DNA of 64,000 nt. Source: Paragonimus westermani (taxonomy: Eukaryota; Platyhelminthes; Trematoda; Plagiorchiida; Troglotrematidae). Under the pieces are notes generated by a model. It searched no databases, was not told the DNA's origin, and was given only the letters and a program-made list of their open reading frames with translations. Shown piece by piece: positions 36,515-46,309 of the stretch; the stretch's first letter is position 1, and each line of letters begins with the position of its first letter. A program made the translations under genes and the position numbers. Location of the stretch: assembly GCA_008508345.1 (NCBI GenBank), contig QNGE01003485.1, positions 1 through 64,000 on the forward strand, in the 5' to 3' direction.

Positions 36515-37603
36515 TTGAAAACGCGCGAGGATGGGTCACTTTTCAGAGGTGTCTACCGCAAATCCACGTGGACAGGACAATGTCCACACTTCAAGAGTTT
36601 CACACTTATTGCTCAAAAACGTGGCCTCGTTAGGACTATGTTTCACAGAGTTCGACGTATTGCGACGGATGATGAGCTAGAAAGTGAACTGACGTTACTG
36701 CACGAGACTCTTATAGAAAATGGTTATCCTCAAAGGTTTATTGAGGAGTATTCCACTCCACAAACAACGCGGGTTACACGCATTACTGTTCCTCGCAAGC
36801 CTGCCTATCTAACTCTTACTTTTAAAGGTGATAATGTTTCAGCCCTGATCAAACGCCGTTTAGATGCAGCACTCAAGCGCACATACAACGCAGTCCGACT
36901 GGTCTACGTGGATGAAACCATCCGTGTTCCAACTACACCTAGAAAGGACGTGGTGCCCCTTTACGCCCAATCCAATATTGTATACACCTTTGATTGTGTC
37001 TGTGGAAGCAGATACGTCGGCAGAACCAGAAGGCACCTCGGCACACGTATCAACGAACACATACCGAAATGGCTTTTGAATTCGGGGGTCGGTTGTGCCG
37101 TCAGTGCCATTACAAAACACCTTCTACAGACCGTCCACTCAGTGGACCCTAGAACGGCTTTCAGAGTGTTCTTTAGACCCAAGCTAAAGCAGGCTCTCAA
37201 TTTTGCGGAAGCCGTCGCAATACATCAACTGAATCCCTCTTTATGCGCTCAGAAACAGATGGTGACTAACCTTTCACTATGTTGGTAAGAATGCAACTGG
37301 TACTTTTTGCACATTATTTCAGCTCTTGTTTGTTTTCTGTAGATTTTTCTAACCATATCTGACCTTCCCCACTCAATATGTACGTATCTTTAAACAACCC
37401 CTTTATTGCATCAAAATTATCAATCAGTTGCATTTTGCTGCTTCCGCTTTGGTCACCTGACAGACTGTTTCAAATATTTCTAGATTGATTTCGCCTAGCT
37501 GCTTGCTCCCCAACTATATAAAGTGTATGTTAATTTCGCAAAAGTAGCCGATGCGATGCGAACGAAATGTCATTGCGCAAGACATCTTACATGCTACTAT
37601 TGG
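36514..37603 (+). mobile_element. Penelope-like element, right copy, 5'-truncated
   Basis: Plus-strand copy with its 3' end at 37,603, in head-to-head orientation to the left copy. It starts inside the RT thumb region, directly against the 5' end of the left copy, at a shared TTTGAAAA. From 36,534 outward no base differs from the left copy. The 3' UTR (37,289-37,603) has no hammerhead core on either strand. The flank after 37,603 is unrelated to the left flank. Confidence 0.85.
36515..37288 (+). pseudogene. PLE RT thumb plus GIY-YIG endonuclease, right copy
   Basis: Open frame of about 257 codons from 36,515, ending at TAA 37,286-37,288. Apart from the first few residues (Thr-Arg-Glu-Asp-Gly-Ser-Leu here, Arg-Arg-Gly-Asp-Arg-Ser-Leu on the left) it matches the left copy residue for residue, including the Val-Tyr-Arg-Lys thumb motif and the GIY-YIG core. 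The Arg-Glu-Asp-Gly form is closer to the usual PLE pattern, so the left copy probably carries the changes. It lacks its own start and all RT catalytic motifs. Confidence 0.8.
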
Positions 37604-37844
37604 CTTTTTTCAAATTTATCGATGGGAACCTTTATTTCAAGTTTTAGACTCTAAAACAGTTTTCCTGTTGAGTTCCGTAGTGTGTCTGTATTCTACTGTA
37701 ATGGCAGAAAAGTTTCAAATTCCGCCTAGAATCTTGAAGTTTGTATATTTGAATCAGATTATTCAGTTATGCATCATCCAGTTGAGTGGTTCTTCAAAAA
37801 CACTATTTTATAAAATCGTTCTAAAGATTTTGACGGCTGAAAAT
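37604..37844. other. Spacer between PLE pair and ribozyme element
   Basis: AT-rich sequence with no recognisable feature. It separates the PLE 3' end from the first ribozyme-element repeat by only 241 bp. Confidence 0.6.
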
Positions 37845-37922
37845 TCTACCTGAATGCAATGGCTGCGATCAAATGTGAGTGATGGTCAACTTGAAAATAA
37901 GCAAAATCTCCGACTACTCATC
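37845..37922 (+). repeat. 78-bp direct repeat, left
   Basis: Starts tctacctgaatgc and ends ctactcatc; paired with 38,278-38,355. It marks the 433-bp period. Confidence 0.8.
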
Positions 37923-38130
37923 TGCATTCTAAAACATCGCCTTGCAGGGTTAATGAGTTCAGTGATCTCGACCTGTCTCGGAAGTCTTAATCGCGGGGTT
38001 ATCTATTGGAGTTAACGGTACAGTTACTGTGTCTCCTCTCGAAGACGATCGGGCAGCCTGATCATTGATCACAAACGAGAGCGGTTGAGAGTTCAGATGT
38101 GATAATTCGGTTGTGCCTGATGTGAGGTCA

Positions 38131-38187
38131 GCGACGCAGTGGTCATCACGGTTGCCTCAAGAAAAGCGTGGCAAGAGTTCAAATCCC
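38131..38187 (+). promoter_or_regulatory. tRNA-like pol III A and B boxes
   Basis: An A-box-like segment, gcgacgcagtggtc (38,131-38,144), and a B-box-like AGTTCAAATCC (38,176-38,186) flank a tRNA-like middle (ggttgcctcaagaaaagcg). The same order with a better A box (TGGCACGGTGG) is in the minus-strand copy at 57,076-57,130. Internal pol III promoters of this type would drive transcription straight into the ribozyme. Confidence 0.55.
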
Positions 38188-38204
38188 GGCCGTGGCAAGG
38201 ATAT

Positions 38205-38249
38205 GCACTACTGACGAGCTCTAATGAGAGCGAAACTCGAGTCTAGTGC
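38205..38249 (+). ncRNA. Type I hammerhead ribozyme, intact core
   Basis: Every invariant part is present. Stem I: GCACUA (38,205-38,210) pairs perfectly with UAGUGC (38,244-38,249). Core: CUGACGA (38,211-38,217), fitting CUGANGA. Stem II: five pairs, 38,218-38,222 with 38,227-38,231, loop AAUG. GAAA: 38,232-38,235. Stem III: the palindrome ACUCGAGU (38,235-38,242), only two pairs with a UCGA loop in the monomer. Cleavage triplet GUC, with the scissile bond predicted between 38,243 and 38,244. A very short palindromic stem III is typical of PLE and retrozyme hammerheads, which tend to act as dimers. Confidence 0.9.
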
Positions 38250-38277
38250 TTCTTTTCGAAAGAGGCTGGCTGGAAAG

Positions 38278-38355
38278 TCTATCTGAATGCGAACGCTGCG
38301 ATCAAATGTGAGTGATGGTCAACTTGAAAATAAACCAAATCCCTGTCTACTCATC
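38278..38355 (+). repeat. 78-bp direct repeat, right
   Basis: Second copy of 37,845-37,922, starting about 35 nt after the ribozyme cleavage site. Confidence 0.8.
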
Positions 38356-40946
38356 AGTAAACTTTAATAAGCCTGAGATAAATGGCACACACTTTGCAAA
38401 TGAGTTATTAACTACTAGAGACTGGATAATTACGAAGAGGTTCACTGTGCCCAATTTATATCTTGCAAGAGCGAGAGAAATGTCAACAAGACCGGCAATC
38501 CCTGAACAGTGAGAAGAATTAAAATTGAATTTTTTTCAGAATTTGGAAGCGGCTGTCGAGATTTGGGTCAAGAAAGCATGTGGCACGCATGTGCACATTT
38601 AATCAAAATCGTCTTGACCAAATCTCACTTGTTAAATTTAGATAAACGATGAGAACTGTAGAAGGGATTGTGTTTTAAAATGCACCGAGGATGTTTGATA
38701 TGTGTTTAAACGTTGGAACACCGCAAGGTACAAAGCGAGATGATTCACAAAATAAGCAAAGTGCCAAGTGAAGCACTTAAAATTAGTAAGGGTCGCACAA
38801 CGAAATTATAGACGGTCAGATAACTGTGTTTTACCATGTCACCTAGACTCGTTATGTCAATCCGAGAATAACAATTCCGTTTTGACCTTAGGAACAGTAG
38901 CGACAGTTTAACAGTGAAATAACTCAACAGATTTTTGTGTGATTGTGAAATATATCGATTCAACAAGCACGCAAGTTACTTCTTTCGAATTGTGAGAGAT
39001 TGTAAAAGAACAGGTAATGGAGCCAAAGCCAAAATAAACCAATCTCAGGTACACTTGTGAACCTAGAGCCTACAAGCCTACTGAAACGATCCTACGAATG
39101 TGTCTGTATGAGCGTATTGTTGGCGTTCGGCGTAAGCTTTCGTTCTCTGTATAAACTCTGGTTCCGAGAAGTAATCAAATACGATGTGAGTGAGATTGTG
39201 ATTAAGTAATACGGTACACAACCCAAATGTTGCTTAGTTAATAGCACTGACAAATACACTAGATGCTTGCGTTCATAGTTGCTTCAAACGAAATCTTGTG
39301 CGATACAAGGACAAGGTAGTGATAAGCTCGAGGGAAGAATGGATTTTCAACCAGAAACAATTTGGAACCCCGATTAACTGTAAGCAAAAGTCACCGATCA
39401 CTAATATCTTTTTCTGTTAAATCACCAGCTATATAGAATTCGGTTACGCTGTTCCGGTAATAAAGACCAGACACAAATTCGTAACAGCAATCGTTGGATT
39501 GAAGGGCAAGCTTTTATTTGTTGCTCACCCCAATAACTTCATTTAAGGCATTGTTCACACGGCCAGTTACTTCGCAAGTTCGAGCTCCATACTCTCAAGT
39601 CTTTTCCAAATTTTGTCATATCTGTTCATCCGTACCAACCCCAAATTACTAACTCATGCCAATTAGTTTACTCAGTTTATTAGAAAGGAATAAGTTTAGA
39701 TTAATAAGGTCACTTACTGACGCCAACAGACCGTCTGTCACACCTAGCACCCGCTGTCAATATCGCTAGTCGTCAAAGTGAGGTGAGAAATGTAAGAAGC
39801 TACAGTGAATCACGTTCGCCACTGTCAGGCTCACGAAACGCATGGTTAGAGAGTTTGATGAAATCATTGTTGGTCAGGTTAAATAAAATAAATTTTGCTG
39901 GCCTTCAACTGAAGGGATTGCGAAGTGTGCACCCCGTAAATTGAGGTAGTGAGGGACGCAGAGAGCGGCACGTATTAATTGATGAATGATGATATTAAAG
40001 GGTTGGTTTTAAACAGATAAGCTTTTGCGAATTCAAACCCGATGCTTCTCACATTTTTCTCCTCTTGCCAAACAAAGACTGTTTATGTTTGCGTAGTGAA
40101 TGCACGGTGTGCAAAACAGTTACGCAACGGGACAGACCACTATAGTCCTATCATCCATGATGATGATGATAATATTGATGAATCTAATCAGCAAGACTAC
40201 TGAAAATAGGGGAAATCATTGAGTTGACAAATAAATAACCACGAAATTTTGAGAAATGTGCAGGTCCACTTAGGAATTCTATGTTCCTGAAAGAAACATT
40301 AGATCCGAAATGGCTAGGAAGTAACTGGCTGTGAATGGAGGTCACGGAACCATAGTAACAGGTAGCAATATCACCAACGGTGAAAAAAAAATGAACGAAA
40401 GGTACACTGTGTGACCTTACGGGATTTTGATTGGTCAAAGTGTAACTTCAATAACAAGTGACACGTTTTCCAGTACCGCAGTTTTTCATTTTGGAAAGCC
40501 TCACCAAGGTTTGACCAATGTCTGGTTGGTTTCAGCGACACAGTACAATAAATTAGTCCGTGTTCATATACCGGTAAAATAGACGGTGTGACGAACACGT
40601 TCACCTTACAAGAAAATGGTATGGAGTTCAGTTCCTTATCATAGCATAGAGACGCGATAACGATGAAATAGTGGTTATGGATATCACTTTATAATTCCCC
40701 GATCTCACATTAGCCGAATATGTGCAGAATAGTGGCTATCTCGAGTAGCTTTTCTTTATCCAGTAAGACCAATAAAGAACAAAACCGCTGACACGAGATG
40801 TATAGATTTATGACTGTGTATAGAGAGACATGAACGCAGTTCTCCGCTGTGTTGCACTGTTAACCAAGGTCACTGGAGTTGTACCATAGCTGGCATATCG
40901 CACGCATTAACAAACAAGATGAACGTGAGTGGCACTGATAACACAC
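38356..40946. other. Non-coding stretch, no gene seen
   Basis: Only chance-level frames. A short ATG/TGA trinucleotide run lies at 40,157-40,170. Confidence 0.5.
40157..40170. repeat. Short ATG microsatellite
   Basis: Four to five ATG units, followed by a degenerate TGAT tail. Confidence 0.6.
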
Positions 40947-41138
40947 ATTTGTAATTGACTTGCTGTTTATCATGGATGATCAAAGCCGAGGTGGTTTGCG
41001 GATGCACTATTATGTTTCTGCTCGTTTTTGATGTGGAACGGTAGATAAGTTGAGGTCTTCTTGCCTCGTCGGTTTTTTCAAATGGAACACCAGTGAGTTG
41101 CGGTTCAGCAACAGCACCATATAGGCTGTTATTGGAAG
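40947..41138 (-). CDS. Candidate internal exon, unknown protein
   Basis: A minus-strand block of 192 nt between an acceptor (gcggttacag, ending at 41,139) and a weaker donor (AAAT|GTGTGT, GT at 40,946). It is fully open in a phase 1-1 frame of 63 whole codons. The peptide is rich in Ser/Thr/Asn with scattered Lys/Arg (Ser-Asn-Asn-Ser-Leu-Tyr-Gly-Ala-Val-Ala-Glu-Pro; later Ile-Ile-Val-His-Pro-Gln-Thr-Thr-Ser-Ala-Leu), similar in style to the exons at 45,953 and 59,593 on the same strand. The donor is uncertain; the frame stays open to a TGA near 40,870. Confidence 0.35.
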
Positions 41139-41608
41139 CTGTAACCGCGATGGTAGAAATCACAAATTACTAAGGATGCAAGTAATTTGTTTCACGATGT
41201 CGTTTGACGAAGGTTTACGAAATGACCACCTACCACGTTGTACGCGAATCCATCCAAGTACGGGTGCACAGCAAACGTACAGGACAGCGTTTTAAATGCT
41301 TAGCCGTTAATTTGCGATCTCAGACCAGTGCTCACTTAGCCACTGGTATTGCTTGTGGTGTGCTGTTTACATACTAAGACCCACTGCTGACGTTTTTTCG
41401 ACGCTCAGTCATAGACCGGTTTCCTTATTGACTGGCCTCATAGGAAACAAGCCGCCTGGGGTAGTACGCAGCACTCAACAGTGGGGGTGAGCGTGACGAC
41501 GCGCACTGACATTAATGGTTATAGCTTGCGTCTGGTAGGTATATAACATTCAACAACAGCCAAAATGGGAGATCATTTCTTGAAGGTCTCAACGCAAGAG
41601 CTAACAAC
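41139..41608. other. Possible promoter region upstream of the solo LTR
   Basis: GC rises from about 41,400. A TATATAA at 41,540-41,546 lies 19 bp before an ATG in good context (41,565-41,567). The frame from it is only 15 codons and ends in the TAG of the LTR target site, so any gene starting here would be interrupted by the insertion or spliced before it. Confidence 0.25.
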
Positions 41609-41612
41609 ATAG
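41609..41612. repeat. Target-site duplication, left (ATAG)
   Basis: Four-base direct repeat matching 42,145-42,148 and flanking the LTR exactly. Confidence 0.7.
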
Positions 41613-42144
41613 TGTGGTGGATTGTCAGGTCGGAGGTGCGAGTTTTTCGAACGCTCGGCCGAATACCTCAACGTGGGGGGGAGGTACGTTCGAAAACCTG
41701 CCGCGATCGGATCAAGGACAACGTGCGCGACCGGATGAGTCATCGCTCGACTGGATCGGACCAACGGGCGAGGCAGGGCAGGCGAAATACGACAGACGGC
41801 CAGATCGGAGGCGTGGTTTTTCCAACATTTAGAGAAACATCTCGACACGATGTTGGAATACGGTCAAGGCCAACATTGGGTGGATGGCGGACAGCACGAG
41901 CAGCCGGACGAGCCATTGCGCAACGAAATCGGACATACAGACGAGGAATGGCAGGCGGAAAACCCCCCCGATAGAAGGCGCCGATCACACACGTAAACCG
42001 GTCAGAAGTGCACACAACGTGTGAACGGAAACCGGGGGGTGTTGCGGGTTGGAATTATGACTCATAAACGAGAGAGCGCGCGTTGCATGTGACTGGCGAT
42101 TTGGACAATAAATATTGTGCTTTATTGGACGCCTTCTCGCTACA
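41613..42144 (+). mobile_element. Solo LTR, 532 bp
   Basis: Begins TGTGG and ends CTACA, the TG...CA termini of LTRs, and is flanked by a perfect 4-bp duplication (ATAG). It contains one AATAAA (42,107-42,112) 32 bp before its end, as expected at an R/U5 boundary, which sets the orientation as plus. It is clearly GC-richer than its surroundings. No gag or pol sequence lies on either side, so this is a solo LTR left by recombination between two LTRs. A 4-5 bp duplication fits Ty3/gypsy elements, common in trematodes; the family is not identified. The open frames inside it (up to 120 codons) are by-products of its GC content. Confidence 0.8.
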
Positions 42145-42148
42145 ATAG
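42145..42148. repeat. Target-site duplication, right (ATAG)
   Basis: Right copy of the 4-bp duplication. Confidence 0.7.
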
Positions 42149-45100
42149 GGCTGGTCATCTATGATGACATGGTCAACTGTGTAAGTAAATGTGTTTCAGA
42201 TTACCGTAGTTTACTTTGGAACGATGTGTAATTTCCTGGTTAGTTCATTCATGAAAATTTGGCAGTGACAAGAGAGTAGTCAATCCTATCTACGGTCTAG
42301 GATAATGTTGCTGGGTAGACTCTTACGGACAAAACCAGTCGAGCTGAAGCGCTTGGTAGTGTTTGAACTAAGACGAAAATCTTGTGCATTACTTCAGCTT
42401 TGGGCTAATGCAGCAGTAATTGATGTACGCTTCTTGAAAGATGGGTTGTTTCCATTTGACTAGCAGAAAGCAAACCTATAAAAGAATACCCCAGGCCTCC
42501 CGCTTCGGATTATGTCTCTGGTGTTGAGATTTGGCTGGCAATACACTTGTCTAAATCCACGGTCTCTTACTGCTTGCAGTGGATGATTCATAACAAAAAA
42601 GAACTCGGTGTGATTACATGTTTCTGACTGAACATGAAGGTAGCTAATGTGTTTCAAAGTGTGAAATCTTGTTGACATTGTGGTTGGCGAACCCTGGCTG
42701 TGCAAGTCTAGGGTATAGACATATTTTTTATAATCATCCAAAACAACGCAGTGCTGGTTAGTTAAACGCCATACGAGCGGAGAATGAACAGACCTGAGTT
42801 AACAACATAAAGGTGAGACCTCAGTGACTAAATTGCGACAACCACACAGACAATAAAGTCGTATACAAGGTTAACAGACCTGGTAACCAGAGTTCTTCAA
42901 GAGCCCACTGCCACACACCACTGGTTATCTTGATATCGTAGGTAACCCAAGCAAATAAAACACAACCTACTAGCTACTAAACTCGATGAACCATCACACT
43001 CTAAACGTTTTTATTATAAGAGCTTGCACATGTGATAGGATATGCTGAAAAGTTCGTGGGCTTCTTTAGGATATACAGTCATTTGTACAGTTCCGTAGTT
43101 AGGCTAGTCAGCAGAGATGTCGATAGTGGCGAATTCATATGTCATGTCAGTTAACTGTAACGAAATGTGATGGCACTAGCTGTCTACTTGAACTGTCCAG
43201 ACTGTCTTATTTCTAAAGTGTACAGCAATTAGTTAACAATACAACCAAAGAAACGTATTTACAGCCTTTTCACATATGAAAACCGATTCTTTTTGTACTT
43301 GTTCAGAGCTTTTACGCGCTATGTTATGCGTTTGAGGATATTCAGTGAATCCTATTCTGGCCGACATGGTCCAGATATAACTGGACAAACGCAGCTAAGC
43401 GTACCTTGTTAGCCCGACATCTGGCCCAGTAGGTTATCGGGAACGAACGCTCCTCAAAAAATCGTTTCCACATGTACGGATTCCATCAAATGTCCACTCA
43501 CAATGATACACACGCCCCAGCTGCGAATCGTACGCACACGCGAATCAAACACACCGTGCGTGTGGTAAGTGGTCGAAAATAACTTCAGGACAGTCAAACA
43601 TACTGGAGTAAATAAAGCCAGGATGATAGGTCGAAAACTACACTAAGAACTAGGTTCCGCTATCTGCGAAAATATTTCCGTAGAGAAGTACGTCAGTTGC
43701 GTGTGAGAAGTTATGCGTTATTTCGTCGTATGGACGCCGACGGGACACGTCTGAACCACACTGTCGGTTAAATTCAGTTGCTTGAAAACAGTTGATGAAA
43801 AGAAGTATTCTACATCCGTAGGTATGGCAGCTGACAATTTGATAGAAATCCGTACGTGTTTCATAACTATCATGGAATTACGTGAACAGGTTCACCAGTG
43901 GACAACATGTGAAATACCGCAGCGGTCTGTATACGTTTTAATCATCGAGTTGTCTCTAGGTGCGGTTTTCATCTGCTCACAGAACCATTATATTCGGGGT
44001 TTCTATGAAAAGTGTACAAAAGTACCTGAGATATTGTAATTTACGGAAGAAGACAACACGCCAAGTATTCATGGACTCAAACGCGGGGTCCAGTGAAAGT
44101 GTGTTCATTAGGACTGATAACATTTTTGGTTAATCGGCTTTAGTATCATGTGAGCATTTCAGCTGGTGATAGTGAACAAAATGTCGCTGTGTCGTCCAGT
44201 TTTCCTCCAAAATGCACTGTCCGAATTTGTACAGTCTACACAGGGGCGATGGGAGTTCTAGTCCCTGGTTCTGACCACGGCCATATCTTACCTTGCTACC
44301 AAAACACGTGATCTCAGCAGAACTAGGAATTTTGCTGCGAACGTTCCATCTAAGTTGGACTGCGATAAAGGTCCTTCACCTTCCTTTGATCTACTCAAGG
44401 AATCTCACATACTGAATTTGGTTCACTGTGTAACTGACGTATTAGTAACCGAAACAATGATCCTCTTTTTTCAAGCTTTCTGGGATTTGCCAGTTAGCAC
44501 AAACCGTGCGTTCCAGGCAAATACAAGTTCGCGTCTAATATATTCCATCTGACCATAGCAGACGAAGCCTGTTACTAGTGATCTCGTTCTAGCCCAATGT
44601 TTGTGAACTGTACCACCAAACGTGTAGCTGGTGGTCTGGAAACCTGACACTGAAACTAATTCCGTCCAGGTTTGTGCAAAATGAAGACAGCGAATCAAAT
44701 CAATAAGACGATTTGTACGCCCAAAGACGTGAATTTTAAACCCTTATGTGACAGAGCGCGTTAACGGGGAACAATTTCCACTAACTCTAAATGTTCTACT
44801 ATCGTTTGCTTGATTTTTTTCATCTGAAAGTTGCATGCATTTTAAGGTGGACGGCTATACAAACAGGTATAGGTTATCAAGGTTAACGATGTTCAGATAA
44901 AACTACAACACAGAACGGTTTGTTAGAGAAGATTAGTGAGGAGACTCAATAGATAGTATACGTCCTCGCGGATAGGTAGGATAAGGTCATTAGTGTTTAG
45001 ACGTTATATAAAACTTGCTGTAGGTAATACGTATCCTTTTCAAAATTTTTCATAAAAAATGCCTACACAGCTTGACGATCAGGCAGTAGACAGTTTTCAG

Positions 45101-45952
45101 CACATCACTTTCTAAGAGGTTTCCAAAAAGGCCAGGAGCGAATGAGCGCGGATTTTTTGTGAACCGCATTAGTTCCAATAAAATACCTGGCTAGTTCTTA
45201 GGTGTATCTTGTCTGCTTGATATTTCGAGCCTAAGAATTATTGACGAAAGGAATTACTGACTTCATTTGTCTCAAAGAATGAATTTACGGTGCCATAAAT
45301 GGTTTGCGTAGGTCCCTAACTGTCATACAGCCATGATGAAACAAATCAAGCTTCAGCCAAGAAAAAGAGAAGAATGGCCCTGACCCGCAAAAACAACTGT
45401 ATCTATACTCACACATTTAACATTACCAGGGATACACGTTGTAAACAAACAATCGGCCTATTAGTAGGAGTGAGATTTCATCAGCAATTCTAATTCAGCA
45501 CGGCTTTCAATGACCCACGTCACTAAGTAAAGTTACACCACAGACAGATTTGCCAGGATAGAAGTGAAGTGACGTCTGTACTCAAACGCTGCTTTGTGAA
45601 TTTGAATGTAATAGCATGACAGAAATGATAGTTATTCGAATAAAATCGACGAGCCAATGACATCACTATCACGGAAAACGCAAACTAACTACAAAGTGAT
45701 CAGGCCAACTGTCTGACATTCGGGGACAAATTTGGGATGGTGAACACTGTGGCTTATGCATGGGGGATATGTAACAGTCTGTCTTAGCAGTGGCCTGTTG
45801 ATGGGTGGAGTGTAAAAAGGTAACTGTAGAGTCCTACATTTTTATATAAGCACCATATGTCTTGATTCGACCGATCTCTCCAGACAGGCGGCTGTGTTGG
45901 AAAATCCCTGAAAAGGCAACTATATCGGTGTCGCTAAGACATGCTCACTCAC
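42149..45952. other. Non-coding stretch, no gene seen
   Basis: Chance-level frames only. Around 44,250 a B-box-like gttctagtccc suggests an old tRNA-derived SINE, but no convincing A box accompanies it. If the minus-strand exons belong to one gene, this is intron. Confidence 0.45.
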
Positions 45953-46309
45953 CGCTCTTTTCGCCACTTCAGCTTGATTATCCGGCGATCTCCAACTATT
46001 TTCACTTACACCCAAGCCAACCGTCTTACGCTGCCTGATATCAACCACGTTGTTGGGCCGGGGACTGAGCGAACCAAGAAGCATGCTATTCTGCTGCCGA
46101 CCTTCGAACCCAGACAGCGCGGGACCGAAACGATCAACAACTCCTGGACTGACCGGCCCGAAAGCCAGTTTATTTAGATCGGAAGATGAAGACACAGGTC
46201 CGTCAACCGAGTCGCGTAAAATTGAGCTGTTCACTGCTGACCTGTCATTTGGGAGTGTGAACTGCGATTCCGTTTCCTCTGTCCAGTTACCAGGATGCGT
46301 GATCGAACT
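45953..46309 (-). CDS. Internal exon of an unknown Ser/Pro-rich protein
   Basis: A minus-strand exon of 357 nt, 119 codons, phase 0-0. Upstream is a 3' splice site ending gacag (46,310-46,314); downstream a strong 5' splice site, GAGCG|GTGAGT (GT at 45,952). The frame is open across both and stops only beyond the donor. The peptide starts Ser-Ser-Ile-Thr-His-Pro-Gly-Asn-Trp and is rich in Ser, Pro, Gly, Asn and Val, with Ser-Pro sites (Pro-Val-Ser-Pro-Gly, Ser-Leu-Ser-Pro-Arg-Pro, Arg-Ser-Pro-Asp). There is no folded domain, membrane segment or repeat. It is probably a disordered, phosphorylated part of a scaffold or regulatory protein. Same strand, phase and style as the exon at 59,593-60,096, so possibly the same gene with an intron of about 13 kb. 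No family recognised. Confidence 0.6.

Larger units (their letters stand above)
37845..38355 (+). mobile_element. Retrozyme/SINE-like element with hammerhead ribozyme
   Basis: A 433-bp unit plus a 78-bp partial second copy: 37,845-37,922 recurs at 38,278-38,355 (offset 433) with about 80-90% identity. Inside lie a tRNA-like head with A and B boxes (about 38,131-38,187) and a complete type I hammerhead ribozyme (38,205-38,249). The tandem arrangement fits a monomer of 433 nt produced by self-cleavage of a multimeric transcript. No protein is encoded. Family knowledge: flatworm SINE-like ribozyme repeats and metazoan retrozymes combine pol III boxes and type I hammerheads and are thought to use PLE machinery. 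Related copies are at 56.9-57.3 kb. Confidence 0.8.

Noticed and set aside
35555..37200. Open frames of 71-86 codons within both PLE arms, on the opposite strand or out of frame
   Set aside because: Shadows of the GIY-YIG coding frame; they appear twice only because the arms are identical.
37289..37603. Hammerhead ribozyme in the PLE 3' UTR
   Set aside because: Looked for CUGANGA/GAAA on both strands; only cctgacagactg and isolated fragments occur, without a foldable core.
35140..37615. Target-site duplication around the PLE pair
   Set aside because: Bases before 35,152 and after 37,603 share no convincing direct repeat.
41573..42015. Arg/Gly/Pro-rich open frames on both strands
   Set aside because: They lie inside or across the edge of the solo LTR; GC-rich composition explains them.
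44220..44300. Possible tRNA-derived SINE (gttctagtccc)
   Set aside because: B box only; the supposed A box upstream does not fit the spacing or consensus.
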